Positions 43,366 to 52,600 of a stretch of 64,000 bases of DNA are shown one piece after another. Position 1 is the first letter of the stretch. Each line of letters starts with the position of its first letter. The notes below the pieces were generated by a model. That model was not told the origin of the DNA and made no database searches. It saw only the letters and a program-made list of their open reading frames with translations. A program made the translations under genes and the position numbers. The stretch covers positions 3,286,001 through 3,350,000 of the forward strand of contig NZ_CP011502.1 of NCBI RefSeq assembly GCF_001509405.1, read 5' to 3'. The stretch comes from Aeromicrobium erythreum. Its GTDB lineage: Bacteria > Actinomycetota > Actinomycetes > Propionibacteriales > Nocardioidaceae.

Positions 43366-44582
43366 CGGCGCTGCCGGAGGTGCCGGACCTGGACTCCGAC
43401 GCCTTCCACGTCGACTGGTACGACACGTACGCCCAGCTGCGCGAGCGTCGGCCCGTCACGCCCGTCCGGTTCTTCGGCCAGGACGCGTGGCTCGTGACCG
43501 GGTACGAGCAGGCCCGGACCGCCCTCACGGACCTGCGCCTGAGCAGCGACCCGAAGGCCCAGTACCCCGACGTCGACGTCGACTTCCCGGCCTACCTCGG
43601 CTTCAGCGACCGCGCCAAGCACTACTTCGTGAACAACATGGGCACCAGCGACCCGCCCAGCCACACCCGGCTGCGCAAGCTCGTCGCGCGGGAGTTCACG
43701 GCGCGCCGGGTCATGGCGATGCGGCCCCGCGTGCAGCAGATCGTCGACGGTCTGCTCGACACGATGGCCGAGACCCCCGACGCCGACGTGGTGGCCTCGT
43801 TCGCGCACCCGCTCCCGATCCAGGTGATCTGCGAGCTGCTCGGCGTCGAGGAGGGCCGGCGCAGCGACTTCGGTCGATGGAGCGCCGAGATCCTCATCAT
43901 GGACCCCGAGCGGGCCGAGGCGCGCGGGGCGGCCGCCGAGGAGGTGGTCGACTTCATGCTCGACCTCGTCGAGCGGCGCCGGGCCGCGCCGGGCGACGAC
44001 CTGCTGTCGGCGCTCATCCAGGCCCGGGACGTCGACGAGGCCCGCCTGAGCCAGGACGAGCTCGTCTCCGTCGCCCTGGTGCTGCTGCTGGCCGGGTACG
44101 AGGCGTCGGTGAGCCTAATCGGCATCGGCAGCTACCTGATGCTGCGCCACCGCGAGCAGCTGGACGTCCTGAAGGCCGACCCGACGTTGTGGCCGAACGC
44201 GGTGGAGGAGGTCCTGCGCCTCTACGCCCCGCCGGAGACCACCACGCGGTTCGCCGCGCAGGACGTCGAGATCGACGGCGTGAGCATCCCCGCCTACAGC
44301 ATGGTTCTCGTGGCTGGGGCGGCCGCGAACCGCGACCCCGCGCGCTTCCCGGACCCCGACCGCTTCGACGTGCGCCGCGACACCAAGGGACACCTGACGT
44401 TCGGCCACGGCATCCACCACTGCCTGGGCCGTCCGCTGGCGATGCTGGAGGGCGAGGTGGCCCTCCGGTCGCTGTTCGAGCGGTTCCCCGACGTGCACGC
44501 CACCGATCTCGACGCGGTCGCGTTCCGTCGCTCGCTGCTGCTGCGCGGCATCGACAGCCTGCCAGTCCGTCTCGGCGGGTGA
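43362..44582 (+). CDS. eryF: 6-deoxyerythronolide B C-6 hydroxylase, cytochrome P450 (CYP107A type)
   Basis: 406 residues. It closely matches S. erythraea P450eryF, for example FHVDWY.TYAQLRE, NNMGTSDPPSHTRLRKLV and IMDPERAEARG. The I-helix reads AGYEASVSL: Ala248 stands where most P450s have the proton-relay Thr, the same exception as Ala245 of P450eryF, whose substrate hydroxyl assists catalysis. The haem Cys is 354 in FGHGIHHCLG. It makes erythronolide B. It overlaps eryBIII and is followed after 3 bp by a thioesterase gene. Confidence 0.97.
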   Translation: MTALPEVPDLDSDAFHVDWYDTYAQLRERRPVTPVRFFGQDAWLVTGYEQARTALTDLRLSSDPKAQYPDVDVDFPAYLGFSDRAKHYFVNNMGTSDPPSHTRLRKLVAREFTARRVMAMRPRVQQIVDGLLDTMAETPDADVVASFAHPLPIQVICELLGVEEGRRSDFGRWSAEILIMDPERAEARGAAAEEVVDFMLDLVERRRAAPGDDLLSALIQARDVDEARLSQDELVSVALVLLLAGYEASVSLIGIGSYLMLRHREQLDVLKADPTLWPNAVEEVLRLYAPPETTTRFAAQDVEIDGVSIPAYSMVLVAGAAANRDPARFPDPDRFDVRRDTKGHLTFGHGIHHCLGRPLAMLEGEVALRSLFERFPDVHATDLDAVAFRRSLLLRGIDSLPVRLGG

Positions 44583-44585
44583 GCC

Positions 44586-45320
44586 GTGACTGACGCCGAC
44601 GGCTGGTTACGCTGCCTCCGCCGCGAGGCTGGGGCGTCCGCGGACCTGCTGTGCCTGCCGCACGCCGGCGCGGCCGCGGACTCGTTCGTGGCGCTGGCCG
44701 CTGCCCTCGCCCCGGACGTCGAGCTGTGGGCCGTGCAGTACCCCGGACGTCAGGACCGCAGCACGCAGGAGCAGCTGCCCACGGCCCAGGCGATCGCCGA
44801 GGTCGTGGCCGACGCCTGGCGCTCGCGGGCGCGGACCCGACCGTTCGCCGTGCTCGGGCACAGCATGGGCGCCCTCGTCGCCTACGAGGCGACGCGACTC
44901 CTCGAGCCGGCCGCCGTCGACGCCCCGGTGCGTCTCGTGGTCTCCGGCCAGACGGCACCGGAGCAGCACGCGGGCCGCACGGACCTGCCGGACGACGACG
45001 GCCTGCTGGCGGAGGTCCGGCGCCTGGACCCCGGCACCGTGCTCGACGACGAGGACCTGCGCGAGCACGCGCTGCCGACCCTGCGGGCCGACTACCGCGT
45101 CCTGCGCGACTACACCTGGGACCCGCGGCCGCTGCTGCGCACCCCGCTGACCGTCCTGTGCGGCGACGCCGACCCGCTGACGCCCGTCGCCGACGCCGAG
45201 CGCTGGCTCGCGCTCTCCATCGTCCCGGGGCGCGTCCGTACGCTCGAGGGCGGCCACTTCTTCCTGCGCGACCACGTCGACACCGTGGCCGCCCTCGTGC
45301 GTGAGGACCTCCTGGACTAG
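44586..45320 (+). CDS. Type II thioesterase (S. erythraea orf5-like)
   Basis: 244 residues from GTG 44586. CLPHAGAAAD at the start, nucleophile elbow LGHSMGALVAY, CGDADPLTP, and the final His in GGHFFL. It lies between eryF and eryG, the same neighbourhood as the type II thioesterase of S. erythraea, so this is probably its orthologue and it edits DEBS. It shares only the family motifs with the second type II thioesterase at 35797. It converges with eryG in a shared CTAG. Confidence 0.93.
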   Translation: MTDADGWLRCLRREAGASADLLCLPHAGAAADSFVALAAALAPDVELWAVQYPGRQDRSTQEQLPTAQAIAEVVADAWRSRARTRPFAVLGHSMGALVAYEATRLLEPAAVDAPVRLVVSGQTAPEQHAGRTDLPDDDGLLAEVRRLDPGTVLDDEDLREHALPTLRADYRVLRDYTWDPRPLLRTPLTVLCGDADPLTPVADAERWLALSIVPGRVRTLEGGHFFLRDHVDTVAALVREDLLD

Positions 45321-46231
45321 GCGGTCGGCTTCCGGGCCGAGGCGATCACGAAGTCCAGCGCGGGGAGCTCACCCTTCATGCCGGCGTCGCTGGTCAACGA
45401 CCGCTTCACCTGGGAGTAGAAGAGCCGGCTGACGCTCGACTTGAAGCTGTCCTCGGCGAGCTTGTGCTGCCAGTACTCCAGCCACGGCTCCATGACGCGG
45501 TCGCGGATGCTGCGCACCTCGACGTCGACGAACCCGGCCGCCTCGAGCTGCTCGGCGTACACCGCGCGCGGGACCCAGTTCGCCGCCGGCATGCCGCCGG
45601 ACAGCGAGCCCTTGCGCTGGGGCGCCAGTCGGGGCGTGCTCGAGCGCTCCCCGTCGAGGTCCAGCGGGATGATGTCGCCGATGGCGAGCGTCCCTCCCGG
45701 CTTCAGCACGCGGAACGCCTCGGCGAAGAACGTCGTTCGCGGGTCGTAGTGCAGCGCGGACTCCAGCGACGTCACCCGGTCGAAGCGCTCGGCCTCGAAC
45801 GGCAGGTCCGTCGCGGACCCCTCCGAGAACGACAGTGACTCGGTCAGTCCCTCCGCGACGGCCCGCTCCTGCGCGGCCGCGACGTGGCTCGGCGTCAGGT
45901 CGATGCCGGTGATGCTGGCCGGGCGACGGCTCTCCCACCAGAAGAAGTCCTGCGCGCCGAGGCCGAAGCCCACGTCGAGCAGGTGGTCGCCCGGGCCCAT
46001 GCCGGAGGCCTGCGCCAGCTGGTCGGCGAGGGCCTCGTTGGCCTCCTCCAGACTGCTGCAGCCCGGCTCCCAGTACCCCAGGTTGATGTAGGCGCCCTCG
46101 GTCGTGGCGTCGTGGTCGTCGGCGAACAGCTCGTACGCGACGCGGGTCCGGGTGGACGGACGCACCCGCGTCCACACGTGCCACCGGACCACGTCACGAA
46201 CGTCCTTCACGATGCTCTGTCGTGCTGCCAT
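45317..46231 (-). CDS. eryG: Erythromycin 3''-O-methyltransferase
   Basis: 304 residues from ATG 46231, with GAGGGGC upstream. SAM-dependent methyltransferase with LLDVGFGLGAQDFFW as motif I and ITGIDLTPSHVAAA following. Very high similarity to S. erythraea EryG, including WHVWTRVRPS, YELFADDH, TTEGAYINLGYW and the end KGELPALDFVIASARKP. It methylates the mycarose 3''-OH, turning erythromycin C into A (and D into B). It is the last gene of the long minus-strand operon from eryA; a 62-bp gap separates it from eryBII. Confidence 0.97.
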   Translation of the reverse strand: MAARQSIVKDVRDVVRWHVWTRVRPSTRTRVAYELFADDHDATTEGAYINLGYWEPGCSSLEEANEALADQLAQASGMGPGDHLLDVGFGLGAQDFFWWESRRPASITGIDLTPSHVAAAQERAVAEGLTESLSFSEGSATDLPFEAERFDRVTSLESALHYDPRTTFFAEAFRVLKPGGTLAIGDIIPLDLDGERSSTPRLAPQRKGSLSGGMPAANWVPRAVYAEQLEAAGFVDVEVRSIRDRVMEPWLEYWQHKLAEDSFKSSVSRLFYSQVKRSLTSDAGMKGELPALDFVIASARKPTA

Positions 46232-46293
46232 GCCCCTCGATGTCCTCTCTTCATGACGACCGCCGTCCGTGCGGACGACGGGTCGGGGTGGGA

Positions 46294-47289
46294 TCACCCC
46301 ATCCACGCCCACGGCGCCGCGACGGGAGCCGGGGGCGGGAAGATCGTCTCGAGCGCCGCCACCAGCGACGCGTCGAGCGTGGTCGATGCCGCCCGGAGGG
46401 CGGAGTCCAGCTGCTCCGGTGTGCGGGGACCGATGACGGCGCCCGTGACCCCCGGCCGGTCCAAGAGCCAGGCCAGGGCCGCCTCGGCGGGGTCGAGGCC
46501 GTGCTCGCGGCACGTCGCCTCGAACGACTCCAGCGACGGGCGCACGGCGGGCAGCAGCTCCTGCGCCCTGCCCTGGGCCGACTTCACCGCGACGCCGCGG
46601 CGCAGCTTGTCGAGCGCACCGCTCAGCAGGCCCCCGTGCAGCGGCGACCAGGCGAACACCCCGACCCCGTAGGCCTCGGCGGCCGGGAGCACCTCGAGCT
46701 CCACGTCGCGCCGGGCGAGGTTGTAGAGGCACTGATGGCTGATGGTGCCGACGCCCTGGCGGCGCCGCGCCGCCTCCTCGCCCGCGGCGATCTGCCAGCC
46801 GGCGAAGTTGCTGGATCCCACGTACCGGACCTTCCCGCTGGCGACGAGGGTCTCCATCGCCTGCCACACCTCGTCCCACGGCGCCGTCGGGTCGTACTCG
46901 TGCATCTGCAGCAGGTCGACGTGGTCGACGCCCAGCCGGCGCAGCGACGCCTCGCAGCCCGCCACGACGTGCCGGGCGGACAGCCCCCGCTCCAGCACGC
47001 CGTCGCCCATGGGGCTGCCGACCTTCGTGGCGACGACGGTGTCCTCGCGCCGCCCGCCACCCTGCGCCAGCCAGCGGCCCAGCAGCTCCTCGGTGTGCCC
47101 CTTGTAGAGCCGCCACCCGTAGATGTCGGCGGTGTCGACGCAGTTCACCCCGCGGTCGCGGGCGTGGTCGAGCAGCGCCAGCGCGTCGTCGTCGTCGACC
47201 CGGCCGCTGAAGTTCACCGTGCCCAGCCACAGGGAGCTGGTCACGAGTGCCGAGCGGCCCACCCGCACGTAGGGCACGTCGGCGCTCAC
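46294..47289 (-). CDS. eryBII: dTDP-4-keto-6-deoxyhexose 2,3-reductase (mycarose pathway)
   Basis: 331 residues from GTG 47289 (GTGA overlap with the eryCIII stop). Aldo/keto-reductase tetrad: Asp and Tyr in CVDTADIYGWRLYKG, Lys in VVATKVG, His in LLQMHEYD. It is strongly similar to S. erythraea EryBII, for example RSALVTSSLWLGTVNFSGR, YVGSSNFAGW and GAVIGPRTPEQLDSAL. It reduces the product of EryBVI in the 2-deoxygenation of mycarose. An in-frame ATG at 47319 would only add unmatched residues. Confidence 0.96.
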   Translation of the reverse strand: MSADVPYVRVGRSALVTSSLWLGTVNFSGRVDDDDALALLDHARDRGVNCVDTADIYGWRLYKGHTEELLGRWLAQGGGRREDTVVATKVGSPMGDGVLERGLSARHVVAGCEASLRRLGVDHVDLLQMHEYDPTAPWDEVWQAMETLVASGKVRYVGSSNFAGWQIAAGEEAARRRQGVGTISHQCLYNLARRDVELEVLPAAEAYGVGVFAWSPLHGGLLSGALDKLRRGVAVKSAQGRAQELLPAVRPSLESFEATCREHGLDPAEAALAWLLDRPGVTGAVIGPRTPEQLDSALRAASTTLDASLVAALETIFPPPAPVAAPWAWMG

Positions 47290-48557
47290 GGGGCGTGCTC
47301 CTCGACGCGACGGACGCACTCCTCGACCACGGCGGCAGGGGTCGGCTCGGACAGCATGGCCTCGCGCAGACGCCGCGCGCCCTCCGCGTACGAAGGCTGC
47401 TCGAGCACGGCGACGATCGCGTCGCGCAGTCCCTCGACGGTGAGCTCCGGGACCGGCAGGGCGATGCCGGCACCGACCTGCTCGGTACGGGCGGCACGCA
47501 CGCCGGTGTCCCAGCCGTCGGGCAGGACCACCTGCGGCAGGCCGTTGATCGCTGCGGTGTGCCAGCTTCCCGGCCCGCCGTGGTGCACCGTCGCCGCGCA
47601 GGTCGGCAGCAGCGCGTGCATGGGGACGAATCCGACGGGCCGCACGTTGTCGGGCAGGCGCTCCACGCCGGCGAGCTGGTCCTCGTCGAAGGTGGCGACG
47701 ACCTCGGCGTCGACGTCGCCCAGCGCCTGGAGCAGGTCAGCGACCGGCACCTGGCCGATGTCGTTCTCGCGACTGGAGATCCCGAGCGTCAGGCAGACGC
47801 GCGGCCGCGACGGCCGGTCGCGGAACAGCCAGGACGGAACGGTGGACGGCCCGTTGTAGTCCACGTACCGCATGCCCACCGTGTCGAGCCCCGTGTCGAG
47901 GCGCATCGGGGCCGGCGCCGGATCGATGGTCCAGTGCCCGACCACCGCGCGCTCGCTGAAGTGCACCGGTCGGTCGCCGGCGAGACGCTGCATGGTCCAC
48001 GTCAGCCACTCCCCGAGGGGGTCCTCGCGCAACCCCTCGGGCTGCTCCTCGCGCAGGGCCAGGAAGCGCTGGCGCGCGCGGACCGCGATGTCCGGGCCCC
48101 AGAGCAGCCGTGCGTGCGGGACGTCCAGCACCTCGGCGACCACGGAGGCGGCGAAGGTGAGCGGCTCCCAGACGATCAGGTCGGGCTTCCACGACCGGCA
48201 GAACTCGAGCAGCCCGTCGGCCAGGGAGTCCGAGCTCATGAGGGCGTAGAACGTCGGCGTGAGCACCGTCTGCATGCCCAGCTGGTGCTGCCAGGTCAGC
48301 GTGCTCGGGTCCTCCTCGCTGAAGTCGAGGCTGCGGACGTAGTCGATGATGTCGTAGCCCGCGTGGGTCATGAAGTCGACCAGGTCGACGTCGTCCCCGA
48401 CGGGGACGGCGGTGAGGCCGGCGGCGGTGATGTCCTCGACGAGCGCCGGGGACGCCACGACACGGACCTCGTGGCCGGCGGCACGGAAGGCCCACGCGAG
48501 CGGCACGAGCCCGAACAGGTGGCTCTTGCTCGCCATGGACGAGAACACGACACGCAT
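47286..48557 (-). CDS. eryCIII: Desosaminyl glycosyltransferase
   Basis: 423 residues from ATG 48557. A GT-B fold glycosyltransferase of family GT1. It opens MRVVFSSMASKSHLFGLV, as in S. erythraea EryCIII, and carries the C-terminal donor-binding motif VHHGGPGSWHTAAINGLPQ with PDGWDTGVRA. It transfers desosamine from dTDP-desosamine to the 5-OH of 3-mycarosyl erythronolide B. It needs the partner EryCII for activity, and the eryCII gene lies 1 bp upstream. Confidence 0.97.
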   Translation of the reverse strand: MRVVFSSMASKSHLFGLVPLAWAFRAAGHEVRVVASPALVEDITAAGLTAVPVGDDVDLVDFMTHAGYDIIDYVRSLDFSEEDPSTLTWQHQLGMQTVLTPTFYALMSSDSLADGLLEFCRSWKPDLIVWEPLTFAASVVAEVLDVPHARLLWGPDIAVRARQRFLALREEQPEGLREDPLGEWLTWTMQRLAGDRPVHFSERAVVGHWTIDPAPAPMRLDTGLDTVGMRYVDYNGPSTVPSWLFRDRPSRPRVCLTLGISSRENDIGQVPVADLLQALGDVDAEVVATFDEDQLAGVERLPDNVRPVGFVPMHALLPTCAATVHHGGPGSWHTAAINGLPQVVLPDGWDTGVRAARTEQVGAGIALPVPELTVEGLRDAIVAVLEQPSYAEGARRLREAMLSEPTPAAVVEECVRRVEEHAP

Positions 48558-48558
48558 C

Positions 48559-49643
48559 TCAGGACTCCTCACGGACGACGGGGAAGCTCAGGCAGGACCG
48601 CACGACCGCCGACCGCGGGTCACGGGTCACCGGGCCCACGAGCTCGAGGGGGCGCTCGAGCAGGACGGGCAGCACGAGCACGGCGAGCTCGCGCACGAGC
48701 CGCTCGAGCGGGTCGCGCTCGGCGAGCAGGTCCGACAGCGACGGGGTGGTCGGCTCCCGGTCCGGCCGGAACGCGTCGGGATCCTCGAGGAGGGCGTGGT
48801 CGCGGTCGGCGACCGCCGTCACGACGATGACCTCGTCGCCCTCGCCCAGCGCGGCCGCACCGAGTGTCGTGGCCGCGGTCGCGGTGCGGCGGACCAGGGC
48901 GCGGGTCGGCGCGAGCCGGAGCGTCTCGCGCACGACGGCACGGGTCCCGGGCTCGTCGTCGAGACCTGCCACCCGGCGGCCGTCCAGGAGCAGCACGGCG
49001 TCGACGAGGACCCCGCTCAGCAGCGTCGCCACCGTCAGGCGCGCCACGTCGTGCCCGGCGTCGAGCACCTCGAGCGCGGCCACGGTCTGGGCGAGCCGTT
49101 GGGGCACGAGCGTCGCGTCGGGGGCCACGCGCCAGGCACGCGCCGCCTCCGCGTCGCGGACGTCGCACGCCGCCAGGGCAGCGGGCCACGCGAGGTCGGC
49201 GACGAGGTCGAGCCGGCCCCCTCGCGCGCCGACGGCGTCGCGGACCCGGTCCACCACCCCGTCGGGATCGACGTCGGGCGCGACGTCCTGACGCTCCGCC
49301 TCCTGGAACGGCTGGCACCAGGTCGCGTCGGCCACGTCGGCGGCGCGCGCCCACTCCGGGACCCGGGCCGGGCCCGCCCGAACGCGGCGTCCTCGAGGAC
49401 GGCGCGCGCGGTCGCGTGGTCGCCCACCACCCAGGTCTCCGTGCGGCTGCGCGCCACCGGCTCCCCGCGCAGCAGGGGGCCGGCGTCGAGCAGGTCGGTC
49501 CGCGACCCGCTGAGCACCGACGCGAGGACGTCGCCGTTGCTGCCCCAGCCCCAGAGCAGGCCGCGGACCATCTGGAGCCGCCGCCCCAGCTGCGCGCGCC
49601 CGTCCAGGGTCGCGTGGGTCGCGGTGCTGTCGGTCTCGGTCAT
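48559..49643 (-). CDS. eryCII: EryCII, P450-like activator of EryCIII, broken by an apparent frameshift
   Basis: The start ATG 49643 overlaps the eryAIII stop (ATGA). The first frame reads LGRRLQMVRGLLWGWGSNGD and RSRTETWVVGDHATARAVLEDAAFGRARPG, clearly EryCII. Near 49375 it leaves the family sequence. The next frame picks it up at VPEWARAADVADATW and runs to REES and TGA 48559. Adding one base in the G/C-rich run GGGCCCGGCCCGGG restores a protein of about 361 residues, the family length. EryCII is P450-like but lacks a haem Cys; it stabilises and activates EryCIII. It is either a sequence error or a real mutation that would stop desosaminylation. Confidence 0.88.
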
Positions 49644-52600
49644 CGTGCCTCCCACCAGTCGGTGATCCGGGCAGCGACCTGCCCGGCGTGCTCCTGCATC
49701 ATCGTGAAGTGGTCCCCCGGCACGTCGGCCGTCGCGTGGGCGAAGGGCCACGAGGCCCGCCAGTCGTCGTCGGGCCACGCCGCGATGGGGTCGACGGCCC
49801 GCACGAGCAGCGTGGCGACCTGCTGGTCGTCGGGCACCCAGCCCCCGAGCATCCGGTCGTACGCCCCCATCGCCGTGAGCCGCGTGTCGTCCAGGGGGAC
49901 GGTCTCCAGGTCCAGCAGGCGGCGGGTCAGGACGTCGATCCACCCCTCCACGGCGTCCTGGCGACCGGGCGGGTAGGAGTCGAGCAGGACGACACCGTCG
50001 GGCCGGTGCCCCTGCTGCGTCAGCGCGGTCGCGAGCGCGTGGCTCATCAGCCCGCCGGCCGAGTGGCCGACAAGCACGACCGGCCGTGCCGCCACCGCGC
50101 GGAGGACGGTCGCGGCCTGCGCCGCGGCCAGGGCCTCCATCGACGCGGGCAGCGGCTCGCCCGCCAGGTATCCGGGCTGGGGCAGCCCCAGCACCGACCA
50201 CGACCCGTCCAGCGCCGCCGCGAGCCGTGCGAACTCGTGCGGCCCCGAGGGCGCGGCCGTGCCGGCGCAGCAGACCAGCACGGGCCCGTCGCCCGACGTG
50301 CCGAGCGCGACGGGGACGACGTTCTCGGCGAGGACGTCGGGGTCGGCGGACCGCTCGCGGAACTCGGCGAGGTCGGCCATCAGCGACAGGAACGGACGCA
50401 CGCGCGAGGACTCCGCCGCACGCCGGTACCCCTCGACCAGGGATCCACCGGCGGCCGACGGGGTCGGGGAGCCGGCCGCGCGGCCGAGCTCCAGGACCCG
50501 TTCCGCGAGCGCCCGGGGCGTCGGGTGCTGGAAGACGACGGTCGCCGGCAGCTCGACGCCCGTGGCGCGCTGCAGCTCGTTGCGCAGACCCACGGCCGAC
50601 AGGGAGTCGAAGCCGAGCTCGCCGATCGGCTGGTCCGCCGGGACGTCGTCGGCCCGGGCGTGGCCCAGCACCCGCGCCATCTGCGCCCGGACCAGGTGCA
50701 CGGCCTCCTCGGCCGTCGTCGGCGCCGCCTGCGCGGCCGGCGCCGCGGTGCGCGACGTCGGGAGCTCCGGGTCGTCGGGCACCAGGTCCGCCACGAGGGG
50801 CCGCGGCCTGGCCGCGGTGAAGCCGACGGCGAACCGCGCCCAGTCGACGTCCGCGACGCTCACGCAGACGTCGTCCTGCTCCAGGGCACGGCGCAGACCC
50901 TCGAGCGCCCGCTCGGGGCGCATCGGACGGATGCCGCGACGGCGCAGGCCGTCCAGGTCGGCCCCGGCCATGCCGCCGCCCGCCCAGGCGCCCCAGGCGA
51001 CGGACGTGCCGGCCCGCCCCTCGGACCGGCGGCGCTGCGCGAGCCCGTCGAGGAACGCGTTGCCCGCGGCGTAGGCGCCGAGCCCGGCGCTGCCCCAGGT
51101 GGCGGCCCCGGAGGAGAAGAGGACGAACGACGACACGTCGGGCAGCAGCTCGTCGAGAAGCCGCGCACCCTCCACCTTCGCGCGCCAGACCTCCTCCGGG
51201 CGGTCGACGTCCTCGAGCCGGCGGGCGTCCGGCGCCCCGGCGGCGTGGACCACGACCTCGACCCGGCGGCCCTCGGACCGCAGCCGGTCGAGCACCGACG
51301 TCAGCTGGCCGCGGTCGGCGACGTCGCACGCCACGACGGTGGCGTCCGCCCCTGCGGCACGCAGCTCCTCGACCAGCTCCTGCGCACCGTCGGCGTGCGG
51401 ACCCCGACGGCTCAGCAGGACCAGGTCGCGGACACCCTGTGCGACGAGGAACCGGGCGACGTGCGCCCCGAGCGCTCCGGTGCCCCCGGTGACGAGGGCC
51501 GTGCCGTCGCCCGGCCACCAGCGCCGTCGGCTCCGGTCGGCCGGGGCGGCCATGAGCCGACGGCAGAGCCGCCGGCCCTGGCGCACGGCGACCTGGTCCT
51601 CCAGGTCGTCGCCCAGCAGGGCGGCCAGGAGCGCGCCAGTGTCGTCGGCGGTGACCTCGGCGGGGAGGTCGAGCAGCCCGCCCCAGCGCTCCGGGCGCTC
51701 GAGCCCGACCACCCGGCCGAGCCCCCAGACCATCGCCGCGTCCGGGTCGACCAGGTCGTCCTCCGCAGCCGCGACGGCGCCGCGCGTGACGCACCACAGC
51801 GGGACGTCGACGTCGCAGGCCAGGAACCGCTGCACCCGGTCGAGCTGCTCGGCAGCCCCGCCGCCGAAGGACAGCACCCCCGCCGCGCCGGCGACGTCCT
51901 GCGGGTCCGCGAGGTCCAGCGGCACGAACCTCGTGCCCACGCCCTGCAGGACCTTCTCCAGGTCGGCCGGCGGCTCGCCGAGCGTCAGGAGGGTCGCCGC
52001 TCCGGGGTCGGGAACCGACGGTTCGGCAACCGTCCGCCACACGATGCCGTAGCGGTCGCCGACGGACCGGTCGGCCGGCTCCGGGGCGAGCCAGTACCGC
52101 ACCGGCTCGAAGGCCGTCGTGGGCAGCCGGGCGGGCAGGGTGCGGTCCAGCAAGGCCGTCCAGTCGACCTCGACGCCGTGCACGTGCGCCCGCGCCAGCT
52201 CGTGGAGCAGGTGCTCGTCGCGCTCGCGGTGCAGCGAACCGAGCACGAGTCCGTCCGGAGCGGTCTCCTGCACGGCGGCGGCGAGCACCGGATGCGGACT
52301 GACCTCCAGGAACACCTCGTGCCCCTCGTCCATCGCAGCCCGCACCGCCGCGTCGAACCGCACCGTGCCCCGCAGGTTCTCGTACCAGTACGCCCCGTCC
52401 AGCTCCGGCCCCTCCACCCGCGCACCCCGCAGGCTCGAGAACACCGGCACCCGACCCGCACGACCCTGTACCACACCCAGCTCGCCCACCAACGCCTCAC
52501 GCACCCGCTCCACGTGCACCGAGTGCGACGCGTAGTCCACCGCCAACCGCCGCACCCGCACACCCTCACGCCGACCCTGCTCGACCAACGCCTCCACCGC

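Noticed and set aside
49355..49390. Programmed ribosomal frameshift in eryCII
   Set aside because: There is no slippery heptamer or downstream structure of a known type, and the S. erythraea homologue needs no shift. A one-base error or mutation is simpler.
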